Positions 49,185 to 62,039 of a DNA stretch of 64,000 bases are shown one piece after another (position 1 is the stretch's first letter; each line of letters opens with the position of its first letter). Origin of the DNA: Cricetomys ansorgei (Eukaryota; Chordata; Mammalia; Rodentia; Nesomyidae); the NCBI GenBank assembly GCA_026225945.1, contig JAMJFZ010000879.1, positions 1,800,001 to 1,864,000 on the forward strand. The letters run 5' to 3'. The translations under genes were made by a program, and so were the position numbers. The notes under the pieces were generated by a model, which saw only the letters and a program-made list of their open reading frames with translations, did not search any database and had not been told where the DNA came from.

Positions 49185-52100
49185 GTCAGTGGTGATGGCC
49201 TTTAGTTAAGTGCCCTGTTGTTTTCCTAGATACTGCATTCTACTGGGATGTAATTTGCAATTACTTGGTATTACTTAACCTAGTATTTTGGTTTCTTCTT
49301 CTTCAGAGTGTAGTGTGATTGTTACCACCCAGGTGGCATTTAATATATCTTTGTTGATTAACTGGACATTGGAGAATCACCAAATGTTTAATTTTATCAA
49401 ATGTGACTTGACATGTTAAAAAGACACATGCATGCTACATTTATTAAGCTACTCTTAAAAACTCGAATTCACGATAAGCAGATTAAGTATTTTACTTTCC
49501 CAAAGGGAGATCCACTGTTGAATAGAACTGAAAAATCACTTAATTTTTAACCACCACTTAAAACTTGTAAATGTACTTTTGGTGACATCATGTAAGCTAG
49601 AAGAATTAATCTCTCAGAAATAAGAATACAGTTTGAGGGAGAATTTGGAGAAAGTAGCAATATAAAAGCTTTCTTGATATTTTTTTTCTCCTATGCCTTC
49701 TTGGATTGATCAACTGAAATAAACCACTGGCAGAATTGAAGTCTCGGTGCTGGACCTCAATATCTGTAGTGTCATTGGGTGGAAAGGGCAATGGTATAAA
49801 GGAGCCTTATGCATTGAAAAGGTCCTTCTGGAAGAAGCTGGTGGGTTTATGTGACCTGACATCAGGAGGTCTCTGATGGCTGCTGATGTAGTCAGAGAAG
49901 CTGAAGCTTCTGTAGGGTTGCTGAAGCTTTCATCCCTTACTTCCACAGCAGGCTGTTTGAATAGAAAATTGTTGCTTCACTTGTCATTTCCAGGGGAAGG
50001 AAACCCACTCAGACTACCACAGAAATGCCAGGGATTTGAATTGTATACTTTTGAGATACGAGACATAGATGCCCAGGCAAAGAAAAGTTACCACACAGGT
50101 AAAAGAATAGGTAGCTTATGTTGGGGAGGAAGAGGATAAATAGCCAATGCTGGCAGTTCCTATGGAGTCAGAAATAATGGAAGAAACAGGAAAGAACTGT
50201 AATAAAAGCAATGTGATCTAGTCCCAAATAGATGAAATCAAAGCAGGAAATAAAATAACTCTAAGAGTAAAAATAGCTCCCCGGGAGTTATGCAATGAAT
50301 CTAAATAGCTGCTTTTAAAAATATCTGCAACAGTAAAATTTGAGTATTATAAAACCCTCCCCTTATTATAGTCACACACACAAAAAATCTGAAGTCCCAA
50401 TAGCAAACTTCGGTTGTCCTAGGGTAGACATACCTTATGCAGATGACTAGTCAGGAGAGAGATCCTTTCAAAAGATCAGTCATGAGCTTTTTGGATGTTT
50501 ATGGATAAGGATAGAATCTTTTCAGGCTTTATAAAGTTAAATTATTTCAATATCAAGTCTCTCTTGAGAACCCTACTTTCTAAAAAACCCTAAAAGTTGA
50601 AAGATCATATAAAACATTTTAAACCCATCACCATGCTCCAAAATTTCAAAATAATCTCATCCTTTGGACCAAAAATAGTTATCCCAGACAAATCTTGTGC
50701 TCTCAGTAGGCAGATCTTCGTCCATATACTGTTGCAAAACACCACAGCAGAGGCCATTTGGTTCCAGCTGAGTGAAAACTGTTTCTGGTTTCCCTGGAGA
50801 ATGTTCAGTATATGCCGATTGTCTGAAAAGAGAACCTCTGAACTTCACCTCATTTCTGAGAAGTCTTCCAGTTAGTGGGTGGGCAGGGAATAGAGACTGA
50901 TGCCCCTTCTAAAACGTGACAACAGAGGCATCTCTGGAATCCTGCAAGTTCCGGAATTTATCAGTTCTCTCCCTGACAGATTCTAGGCCACTGGCAATGG
51001 GCCTCCTCATTCACACTTAGCACAGTTGAACCCATTTTGTAGTTCTCTGTTTCCTTCATGCTGACTTGATCAATGTATTCAGCGGGGGCACAGTCTTCCC
51101 CTGTGATGAGAGTTAGATAGTTCTCTCTCCATGGTGCTCCTCGCTGTGTAGCTGCCGGGTCTGTGGACCTGCCTCCCATCGGATTTCAGCTCACTGCCCG
51201 CTCCTGCTCTGCAGAAGCAGCTTTTGCATGGTGCTAACTGAGCGGGGGCTTTAAGCTGGTTGTTGTCTAGAATCCTAAGAGCTGGAGAACATTGATCCCT
51301 GGCTGTGTCACCTTTCCCAGCACCTTTCCCTCCACAGATTGTCAATTTTCCAAACCTTGCCAGTCTTGTGCTGCTTCAAAAACAGGAGAAAAAAATCATT
51401 TTCCTCTTTAGCATTGATCTATTGTTCTATTTATAAGGGTTATTCCATAACTCCTTGAGAAAGAAAGAAGTATGTGTGTTGTGTATATCCTCAAGCCTGC
51501 TTCTCATTAGATCCTTTCTTTACATTTCTATAGGATTGCATACTTTGTTCTGTTCTGTTACTCTAAGCCTCTTTTATTTGTTTATTGGTCAGGACATTCG
51601 ATTTTCTAGCATATTACTCTGGATTTTGTATTGTGGAGTGGCAGGTCATCGGCAATTTGATGTTAGTTAGGTCTGCCAAAGCTCTCCATTGTTCAGATAA
51701 TACATCCCTTTGCACGCCCCTGGTGAAATCCACGCGGAAGGCATTAGCTCATTGGCAGCATCTAGACAAGCATCTCTTGTGTATGCTGTGCACTGCTTCA
51801 AATACATGGCTCTATAAAAGTGTTTGGCAAATTTCTATGGAGCAGTGGTTCTCCACTGAGAAGAGTTCTGTCCTTTTTTTTCACATGGGCAGATGTGCAG
51901 TAAACCTGCAACATCTCTCATTATCACAGTTGCTGCTGACATCTAGTTGATTGAACCCGGAAGCTGCAAAGCCTTATATAAAGACAAGACAGAATCATGA
52001 TAGGGGCTTATCTCATCCAGAGTAACAACCCTACCAAAGTTGAAATCAGTTTCTCCAAGTGTACACCTACAACAAATGAGTCACCTTCACCTCTGCCTGA

Positions 52101-53393
52101 CAGCAGCAACAAGAAGTCAGGATCCTTTCTGAGGCTTCTGTGAAGTTATCCCAATTGTCCTGCATTCACTTTGCGAGAAATGTCTGATTTTTAGTAGTGA
52201 TTCCATTAACACCTTTCACACATTTTACAGGAAGCTTTCAGAAGCACTGCCATCTATTCTCCTAACCCCCACCCCTCCTGGTATTTCTGTGAGTCCCTAT
52301 TAAGGATCTGGTAAGGATGTCTCTATTTCCTCTGCAGAAGCACCAGCCTGGAGAACAGTTGAGAGTAAAATTCTTTTCTTCATCATGTCTTCTCTGTGTG
52401 GAAGACCCTTCACAGGTCACTCCCGTTCCTTCCTTTTCCCAATTCTTTCTCTGCTCTTATGGGACAAATTGGTGTCAACTGCAGAAGCCAGTGCAGTACG
52501 TTTACCAACTCTCATGAACCTATCTCTGTAGAGCTGGTATTCTTTAAAATAAAGTTGTTGTGAGTGTGGGGAAAAGCAAAGGTCACCGTGGAAAAGCCTT
52601 ACTAAGCTAACGGTGATCTACTGGGCTCTCAGTCTTCTATCCATGTTTAAATTTCAGCCCAAAGACCCAGCAAAACCCCACTTCATATCTGTTTTATTGT
52701 AGACCAAATTAAAGTCCCTTTGTTGAAATCTTAAGTTGTGTTATCAGTACAGCAAACTTTAGAGTTTATAAGTAGTAATGATCATAATCTGTTCTTTCTG
52801 TGGCTTTTTAGACCCACCATAAGGAACACAAACATAGGGTCAAAAAGATGAAACATTAAACAGCACCTTCATCATTGATAAAAATGAAAATTTGATATTT
52901 GAGCATTCTAAAGGTTTCTCCTTAAATCAAATGTATCCATACCACTAGAGACAGATATTCTGTCCTAGGTTAGGCTGTTTACTGCAGGGAGAGGCAGATG
53001 TATGTAAAGCCCAGCGTAGAGGGTGGTAAGGAATTCAAAACTGGCATATTTTTATAGCAGTAACCCATTTTAATTTTAGAACAATGTCAGAGGGTCTATT
53101 ATGTCCATGATGCTCAGAAGATATGAAAATGATATAAAAATTTTAAAATGCTATCAAAGTATGTTGGATGAGGAGAACTGACAGGAAATAGAACGTGTGA
53201 CTTAGCAATGGGTAGGTGCAGATGTAGATGTCAATGTGTTAGTGCTCACTTGAAAGCTCTAACATTCTTCCAGTCTTTGTGAAGTTAGAGGGGGATTCTG
53301 CAAAATCTGAGTTGGACTTGAGTGGAAAGCATAGCTATGAGGAGGCAGAGGGGAAAAAAAAGAGCTGCTTAGCAAGGCAACATCACCTTTACA

Positions 53394-53554
53394 CAGGACT
53401 GGCTACTTAACTTGTGGTGCAAAATGAAAATGTAAAGCCCTTTGCTCAAATTATTTAGCATTTCAAGGCGATGGCAGCAAAGCATTGAACTAAGCGCAGG
53501 GCTTTGTGAGCCTTGTGCGACTGTGCAGGTCACGGGCCCGTGAAATCAGCCCAG
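53394..53554. mobile_element. MER58-like hAT DNA transposon fossil
   Basis: Begins caggactggctacttaact, then gtgcaaaatgaaaatg, atttcaaggcgatggcagca, gtgcgactgtgcaggtcac, and ends cagcccag, which nearly inverts the start. The order and ends match my memory of the old placental element MER58. No clear 8-bp target duplication remains. Confidence 0.55.
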
Positions 53555-54304
53555 GGAACAAATGAAGATGCAGGTACTTCATTTGAGCTGTCTTACGTTT
53601 GGAACTTTTTGCTGGAAGTGGCTGAAAGGTGGAATCTTGCCCTCTATTAAGGAGGCAGTCTGGTGCATAAGAAGTAGCATACGTGGGGCTGCTCAGGAAT
53701 GAGAATGAGGTGTCTTAGAGAATAAAACATTTAGATAGCACACCTGTGCTTACCGATTCCATAGAGTCAAACAAGGAGTGACTTAGGCGTGCAAAGAACA
53801 CTGAGGAGCTTTAAACAAAGGCTATTGAGAAAGAGAAGCAAAATGAAATGTGAAATCATTGCTTGGGGTTGAGGTGACTTATAAAGACATCTATAAAGAG
53901 CAGACGGGACCATGTTCTTCCTCTGCTGACATGTGACATGCCAGGGGCAAGAACAGTTGACATAATGACTGCAATTTCTTTGAGGTGGGATCTATTCTCT
54001 GTATATAGTTGGTAAAGAGACATTTAAATCAAACTTGGATAAACATTTGGGATATGACTGTGATAGACAATGCCTGAAGTGAACCTTAGAGTCAGGTAAG
54101 TGATTGGTAACTGTAACATACCACTCTACAAAGGCCTTGGGATAACAGATTAAAAGTAAGCTGTATTAGTGTCTGAGTATGCTTAAAGCAATAACATTAG
54201 AGTAAGAAACAATCAAATTAGTAGCTTCTTAATAAATGTATTGTGAAACTGTATCATCAAGTTCCCTATTTAACTGTCAGGATGAAATTTATTATGACAA
54301 TAGC

Positions 54305-57300
54305 CTTTGATCCATCCTTCTGCTGCCTACAAGAAACACACCTGAACATCAAAGATAAACATTACCTCAGAGTAAAAGGTTGGGAAAAGATTTTCCAAGT
54401 AAAGGGACCTAAGTACTAAGCCAGAATAGCCATTTTAATATCTAACAAAATAGACTTCAAACCAAAATTAATCAAAAGAAATGGTGAAGAGCACTTCATA
54501 TTCATCAAAGGAAAAATCCACCAAAACAACATCTCAATTCTAAACATCTATTCACCCAACACAAGGGCTCCCACGTTTATAAAAGAAACATTGCTAAAGC
54601 TTAAAACACACATTAACCCATACACACTGATAGTAGGAGATTTTAATACACCACTCTCACCAATGGACAGATCAACCAGACAAAAACTAAACAGAGAAAC
54701 CCTGGAACTAATAGATGTTATAAATCAAATGGACCTAACAGATTTATACAGGACATTTCACCCTCACACAAAAGAGTATACCTTTTTCTCACCACCCCAT
54801 GAAACCTTCTGTAAAATCGACCCCATATACTAGAACACAAAGGAAGTCTCAGTGGATACAGGAAAGTTGAAATAACCTCACGTATCCTATGAGACCACCA
54901 AGGATTAAAGTTGGATTTCAACAACAATAGAAACAACAGAAAACCTATGCACTCATGGAAACTGAGTAACTCCCTACTGAATGATGAATGTGTCAAGACA
55001 GAAATAAAAGGAGAAATTAAAGACTTTCTAGAATTCAATGAAAATGAATCCACAACATACTCAAACCTATGGGATACAATCAAAGTGGTGCTAAGAGGAA
55101 AATTCATAGCACAAAGTGCCTACCAAGAACGGGTGGAGAGACCGCATACTAGCAAATTAACAGCAAATCTGAAAGCTCTAGAACAAAAAGAGGTAATCAC
55201 ACTCAAGAGGAGTAGATGGCAAGAAATAATCAAGCTGAGGGATGAAATCAATAAAATAGAAACAAAGAGAACAATTCAAAGAATCAATGAAACAAAGAAC
55301 TGATTCTTTGAGAAAATCAACAAAATGGACAAATCCTTATCCAAACTAATCTAAAAATGGAGAGAGACTATCCAAATCAACAAAATTAGAAATGAAAGGG
55401 GAATATAACTACAGAGACCAGGGAAATCCAAAAAACCATTAGGTCCTATTTCAAAAACCTACACTCTACAAAATTGTAAGATCTAGAAGAAATGGACAAT
55501 TTTCTAGATAGATTTCACCTACCTACATTAAATCAAGATCAGATAGACAATTTCAGTGGATATAGTAGCAGCCATTAAAAGTCTCTCCACCAATAAAAGT
55601 CCAGGGCCAGACTACAGAATTCTATCAGACATTCCAAGAATAGTTAATGCTAATATTCCTCAAATATTCCACAAAATAGAAGGAGAAGGAGCACTGTCAA
55701 ACTCAGGCCACAGTCACACTGATACACAAACCAAAGTTTCAACAAAGAAAGAGAATTACAGACCAATTTCCCTCATGAACATAGATACAAAAATACTCAA
55801 TAAAATACTCACAGAATCTAAGAACACATCAAAAAGGTAATCCACCATGATCAAGTTGGCTTCATCCCAGAGACGCAGGGATGGTTCAACATATGAAAAT
55901 CAATGTAATCCACCACATAACCAACTGAAAGAAAAAAACCACATGATCATCTCACTAGATGTCAAGAAAACTTTTGACAAAATCCCCTTCATGATAAAAA
56001 CCTTGGAGATATTAGGGATAAAAGGGATATACCTAAACAATAAGGCAATTTACAACAAGCCTTCAGCCAACATCAAATTAAATGGAGAGAAGCTCAAAAC
56101 AATTCCGCTAAAATCAGGAACAAGATAAGGATGTCCCCGCTCCCCATACCTATTCAATATAGTACTTGAAGTTCTAGCTAGAGTATAAGACAATTAAAGC
56201 AAATCAAGGGGATACAGATTGGAAAGGTAGAAGTCAAAGTATCCTTACTTACAGATGATATGATAATTTATATAAGCAACCCAAAAATTCTACCAGGGAA
56301 CTTCTACAGCTATTAAACAACTTCAGTGAAGAGGTTGGTTACAAGATCAATTCAAAACAATCACTAGCCCTCTTGTACACAAATGACAAATGGACTGAGA
56401 AAGAAATCAGGAAAATGACTTCCTTCAAAATAGCCACAAATAACATAAAATATCTTGGGGTAACTCTAACCAAAGCAAGTAAAAGCCTTGTATAACAAAA
56501 ACTTCAAGTCTTTGAAGAGAGAAATTGAAGATCTCAGAAGATGAAAAGATCTCCCATGCTCCTGGATTGGTGGATCAACATAGTAAAAATGGCCACCTTA
56601 CCAAAAGCAATATACAGCTTCGATCAGCCCCTATCAAAATCCCAACACAATTCTTTACAGACCTTGAAAGGCCAATCCTCAACTTCATGTGGAAAAACAA
56701 AAAGCCCAGTATAGCCAAAGTGATCCTGAAAAATATAAATATCCCTGATCTCAAGCTGTATGACAGAGCTATAGTAATAAAACTGTATGGTATTGGTGTA
56801 AAAACAGACGTGTTGATCAGTAGAACCAAAATGAAGATCTAGATATAAATTCACACACTTATGGACACTGATCTTTGATAAAGAAGCCAGAAATGTACAA
56901 TGGAATGAAAGGCATCTTTAATAAATAGTGCTGGTCTAACTGGATTTCGTAGAAAATCCAAATTGATCCATATATATCACCATGCACAAAATTCAAGTCC
57001 AAGTGGATCAAAGACCTTAATATAAAACCAGACACACTGAACATGATAGAAGAGAAAGAGGAGAAGCGCCTTGAACGCATTGGCACAGGAGACAACTTCC
57101 TGAATTCAACACCAATAGTTCAGGCACTAAGGCTAAAGATTAATAAATGGGACCTTATGAAACTGAAAGCCTTCTGTAAGACAAAGGACACCGTCAACAA
57201 GACAAAAAAACAAGGCAAAGCAGCCTATAGAGAGGGAAATGGTTTTCACCAACTCTACTTCTGATAAAGGGCTAATATCCAAAGTATATAAAGAACTTAA

Positions 57301-59091
57301 GAAACTAGACATCTAGAAAGCGAACAAACCAATTTAAAAATGGAGTATAAATCTAAACAAAGAATTCTTAAAAGAGGAATCTCAAATGGCTGAGAAACAC
57401 CTAAAGAAATGCTTGACATCTTTAACCATTAGAGAAATACAAATCAAAACCATTTGAGATTCCATCTTAACACCTGACAGAATGATTCAGATCAATAACA
57501 CAAAGGACAGCTTATGCTGGTGAGGATGTGGGCTAGAGGAACACTTCTTCATTGCTGGTGGGAGTGCAAACTTGTACAGTCACTATAGCAATTAATATGG
57601 CAATTCTTCAGGAAAATGGAAACTGACCTACCTTAAGACCCAACTATACCACTCCTGGGCATATACTCAATAGACTCTCCATCCTACCAGAAGGATACTT
57701 GATCAACTATGTTCATAGCCAGAAGTTGGAAACAACCTAGATGCCCCTCAACTGAGGAACAGATAAAGAAATTATGGTACATTTACACAATGGCGTATTA
57801 CTCAACTATCAAAGAAAATGACTACATGAACTTTGAAGACAAATGGATGGAACTAGAAAAACTCATCATGAGTGAGGTAACCCAGTCACAGAAAGAAAAA
57901 CATGGTATACACTCATTTATATGTGGATACTAACTGCGAAGCAAAGGAGAAAGGTACTAGTATCCACAGACATAGCAAAACCATGCAACAAGAAGGGTCC
58001 CATTTGGAAAACAATGATCTCCCTGGAAGGGTAGAAATTGAACAGAGGGTGCAGGTGGGGTGGAGGAGGATGGGAATGGGTATGGAGGGGCCCAGGAGGA
58101 GTTGAAGAACTGAGGGTGAAAAATGTATGGAGAGATAATAAGAAATGGGAGACAATTAGAGGGCAATCAGGAGGGAAACCCAATGTAATGGCAACTCACA
58201 GGAGTCTATGAGGGAGACCCTAGCAAGGATCCTAGTAATTGGAGATAGGGCACCTGAACAGGCCTTTCTTCTGTGGCCAAGCATTGTTTCCAGTGATGAG
58301 ACTGGGATACCATCCCAGCCACAAAACTTTTGACTTATGCCCTATCTGCCCTGCAAGATCTTCATTGACAATGGAAAGACAGAACTCCATGCCAAAGGAT
58401 GGAACCCCTGCCTGAAATTGCTGGTCAGGCCAGGAACTAGAGACTGGATAACCTGAAGACAATTTCTAATGATGTCATACTCTGCTCATACATCAGTACC
58501 TAACCCAGTCCTCACTAGAGAGGACCCCTCAGCATCTGGAAGAAGCATCTGGAAAGGCCCAGGGCCAAACATCATGCAGAGATAGGGAAACTACATGGAA
58601 GAGAGAGAGGAGGGATGATGGAAATCAGAGGGGCTGAGGACAGCAGGAGAACAAGTCCTACCATGTCAGCTGACCAGCACTCCTAGGGGCCCACAGACAC
58701 TGAAGCCATAGACACAGAACCTGTAGGATCCCCTAAATACATCACATAGCTGTCCAGATCAGTGTCCTTGGAGTTGGGCTGGAGTTGGGGTGTCTTGGAC
58801 CATTTTACTGATCTTTGAGACTCTTTTCCTCCTGCAGGGTTGCCTGGCTCACATTTGATGTAGGGATTGGTGTCTGGTCTCATTCTGTCCTGCTATGCCA
58901 TGTTCCAATCTGCTGTAATCCTGGGACCTGGGGGGATGGTTCTTTTATGAGGAGAAGGGGAGAGATTTGTGGGTGGAGTTGCAGGAGATGAGAGGGAATG
59001 GGGGATGGAGGGAGGGAAGGAGGGGGCTGGGATGTATACTATAAGTTGTATAAGAGAAAAAATTAAAATTAAAAAATTAAAATTAGAAAAA
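54305..59091 (+). mobile_element. LINE-1, 5'-truncated and decayed, ORF2 plus 3' UTR
   Basis: A 4.8-kb L1 lies in the same orientation as Bank1. Sequence starts inside the ORF2 endonuclease domain (QETHLN at about 54335), so the 5' UTR, ORF1 and start of ORF2 are absent. Recognisable blocks follow in order: endonuclease GDFNTPL near 54640, linker, reverse transcriptase with a DDM core near 56256, and the ORF2 C-terminus ending near 57935. The 3' UTR has a G-rich tract (about 58930-59030) and ends in an A-rich tail of attaaa-like units near 59091. Numerous stops and frameshifts break ORF2. The endonuclease residue expected to be the catalytic His after KID is Pro (54822-54824), and the usual FADD box reads LTDD. 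It cannot mobilise itself. No clear target-site duplication was seen. Confidence 0.92.
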
Positions 59092-59478
59092 GCCAAGTCA
59101 GGAAATCCAGCTTACAGGCATGTTAGTTTTGTTAAATAAGTTGATCTTACTCCACTCAAAAGGTCTGCTCTATTTTTCTGTCTTCCAATTTAAAACTTTA
59201 ATTTGAAAGATTAATAACAAAGTTGAAAACAAAACAAAAAAGAGAAGATATCTGAGACAGTCATAAAATATTTTACTTTTCACAGGGTAAGATGGCATAA
59301 TATAAGGAGTAAATGGAATTGAAAGTTAGATAATCCTTAGCAGTTTAAAAAAATATAATCCTAAAATTGTTCTGCTTATGAGAAAGAACAGCAATAGTCT
59401 TCTCCATTTCAGTTCTAGTGAATCTGAGTGTGTGCATGTACTATGTGAATGTGTGTGGATGTGCACATTTGTATGCAG

Positions 59479-59512
<34 letters not shown>

Positions 59513-59513
59513 A
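59479..59513. repeat. (TG)n microsatellite
   Basis: GTGTGAGTG followed by about 14 GT units. Confidence 0.95.
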
Positions 59514-59860
59514 TCACTTAAGGTTCAAGGAAATACCTTTATGCAAAAAGTGTTTAACATAATTTCTATAAAGTAGACACCCAATAATGTTGATCGATTC
59601 TCAATCTTTATATTAACCACACTCTTCCTGATTGTTATATTTTTTTCTAGATCTATTTCTCCAAACGCAGTCTTCATGTTTTACCTCTGTTCACAGATGA
59701 AGCTTCCTCAACATAATTAAATCTTGAAATTTTCAGTTGTGTAACTTTAGTCACCTCAGAAACCTTAACTAAGAAAACTTCTACTGTACAAACGTGGAAC
59801 CTTAATATTCTTTATTACATTTTAAATGTAAGAGTTCCTGAAATTAGATTTCTTAGGTTC

Positions 59861-59925
59861 CCCCCCCCTCTCTCTCACACACACATATATATAAAGAGAG
59901 AGTAAGAGAGATAGAGAAATAGAAA
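59861..59925. repeat. C9, (CT)n, (CA)n, (TA)n, (GA)n compound tract
   Basis: Five simple-sequence types follow one another within 65 bp. Confidence 0.92.
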
Positions 59926-60306
59926 CAAAACTGTCAAAAGGTCAAGAGAATGTACTTGGGAAAGGAATTTCTCACTGGCTTAATTACTGTCAAGCTGCTA
60001 GTCTATGAAATGCGTTTGATACCTTGGGATGGAAAGCCATTTGCAAGAAGAAGCAAGGGGAAAGGAAGCAACTATGTTCTCACTGTTTCTCAGTTGCAAA
60101 GCATGATTAGGGGATGGAAGAGAATTTGATAGGTGTCCAAGAAACAAATGTAAAATGCAATGAGTCATGCATTTATGTATTTATACCTGAACATGGTTGA
60201 AAAAACAAACAGGATAGACAGTTTAAGATTTTGACCACTAATAAATGCGGTGGGGGCTTCGGTGAAGGACAATTCTTAGCCTATTACTTTTTTTTTAACT
60301 TTACAG

Positions 60307-60445
60307 AACCCTGGTGAGATATTCATTCTCTTGAAAGAGGAACTAATTGGTGAAAATCTGGAAGTTGAGTTTGTATCAATTAACAAGCGCATCAGAATAC
60401 GGCCAGCACGTTGGAATAAAAGTGTCTGGTGTATGAAAGCTGCAG
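60307..60445 (+). CDS. Bank1: Bank1 internal coding exon (start of DBB domain, equivalent to human exon 4)
   Basis: This exon encodes the first part of the DBB domain, an immunoglobulin-like TIG/IPT-type fold shared by BANK1, BCAP (PIK3AP1) and Drosophila Dof, used in adaptor self-association. The acceptor has a strong pyrimidine tract (tttttttttaactttacag/a) and the donor is gcag/gtgaga. Codons begin at the first base and read NPGEIFILLKEELIGENLEV, EFVSINKRIRIRPARWNKSV and WCMKAA. NPGEIFI, EVEF, NKR.R.RPA.WNK.VW and MKA are the conserved BANK1 landmarks. The exon is 139 bp, phase 0 to 1, and the last G begins the next codon (Asp or Glu expected before the FPAGSV segment of the next exon). 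That exon is not found in the remaining 3.5 kb, so it lies outside the window. Confidence 0.94.
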
Positions 60446-61111
60446 GTGAGAAATGTTGTGTTTTAATAAGAATAAAATCTCTCCGTGAGTTCCTTTCCTG
60501 CAATTTATGATAAGTGGTTTCACTTCCCCACAGAAACTGAGTTGGCTCTCTGCAGGTGCTTCCTGTGTGAATTCTCACATGGTCAACATTGTTATTATTA
60601 ATCTGATTTGCAAAAGTGAAATTGTGTAAATCCTTAGAACTTGGTTTGTATACCATTTAAGGAAATGGCATCCAGTAACATCAAACATCATTAAATATGT
60701 CAGTGGAAAGTACTTTGATTTATAGTAACTACTAAATATGGAATTAAAATGATTTCCTTTATGTAGCATGAGGATTCACAAATATTTTGATTTTTATTAA
60801 CAACTCTCTGTTTCCTTTTCTTTTGTCATTATTCCAAGCATTGGAAAAGTGTTGGCTATTTTGTAAAGCATAATTCTTTTTCAGTACTTTCTAGTTGTGG
60901 TACGAATTCTACAGATATTCTTCTCATCATTCCCTTGTCTCATTTGTGAAGCTAATCATTTGATTACTCATCTTTGCTTTATCCATACTAAACAGTATTG
61001 GATTCTAAATTTAATGCAGAATAGCCACAATTGCTTATAGTACACTACATTTGTACTGAAATAAAAGATTAGCTTACCAATTTTAAAGTTTTACTTAAGT
61101 GAAAAATACAT

Positions 61112-61335
61112 GGTGCTTTAGAGATGATTGAACAGTTAAGAGTACATACTGCTCCCACAGAGGACCCACACTGATTTGCAATACCCACTTTGAGTAGCGC
61201 AGGGCTGCCTGTCTTTACAGCTCCTGGGGATCTGACACCCTCTTCTGGCTTACACAGGCACCTGCACTCACATGCACATACCACACGTAGATGTTCACAC
61301 ATGCACAAGGTTAAAAATAGTGAAAATAAATGTTC
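61112..61335 (+). mobile_element. B3-like SINE
   Basis: tggtgctttagagatgattg, gttaagagtacatactgctc, ctcctggggatctgacaccc, tcttctggcttacacaggca and an A-rich end. Confidence 0.8.
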
Positions 61336-62039
61336 TTTTTACCATAAGACTACTTGTTTTTACTTTATGACATTTTTCTAAAATCGAAGCATAAAATTAC
61401 CATGTAAAATTTCAAAAATATGAAGTTTATAAATATTTTTACATAAAAAGATATTTAACCTTATAAATGTAGAAATGTGAAGTATTTCTAGTTGTAAAGT
61501 ATATTTAGTACATCTTTAACTAGTGATTATATATTTTATTTGTATTTACAAGCAAGCCTTGTTAATTCAAGTAACTCCTCTGTGGATTCCTTGCATTGGA
61601 GTTGGGTTCTCAGAAGTAAAGCCTTTCTTCCACAGCACTGTTTCCTGTTCTGGAGAAACATGCAGAAATGTGATAGGAAGAAGTCTCTCTGTCTCTTCTT
61701 TTGCTTTCTTAGTTCTAGCCTCTATTACTCTATTTCACATTCTTAAATGATTTAATGAATAATAATTTCTAAGTATTGAGTTCCAGAGTTCAAACTAAAC
61801 CTAGTTAAAATAAATCAATACAGAAACATCAATATTGCAAATTAAGAAGTACTTAAAGAATATTTCCCAAGTAGCGTATCAAGATGTCAAATAAAAGTAT
61901 CAGCGTTACTTCATGTTTTTGCTTGGTATACCTAAGGCCTGGAGTGGTAGAGACCAAAGTTCCTGGAACAATTAGAAGGAAATATATAAAATGCTACATA
62001 AGACATTGAGATGGACTAAGGATTTTTTATGAGACACTT

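Larger units (their letters stand above)
49185..60306 (+). other. Bank1: Bank1 intron 3
   Basis: Lies between the donor gtcagt at 49185 and the acceptor ending at 60306. The right half is dominated by one L1 (about 54305-59091). The left half, 49185-53393, has almost no young repeats, which is unusual for this window. It contains two GC-richer patches (about 49690-50100 and 50880-51360) with chance-length open frames on both strands that I do not recognise. The stretch 53555-54304 looks single copy, and 59092-60306 is AT-rich with two microsatellites. Confidence 0.9.

Noticed and set aside
51585..51950. 121-codon plus-strand frame in intron 3
   Set aside because: No recognisable domain or conserved motif, T-rich start; kept only as part of the repeat-poor stretch.
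54591..57264. Several 70-130 codon frames taken as separate genes
   Set aside because: They are broken pieces of one L1 ORF2, in order and orientation.
57902..58183. Overlapping frames near the L1 3' end
   Set aside because: They lie in the L1 ORF2 tail and the G-rich 3' UTR.
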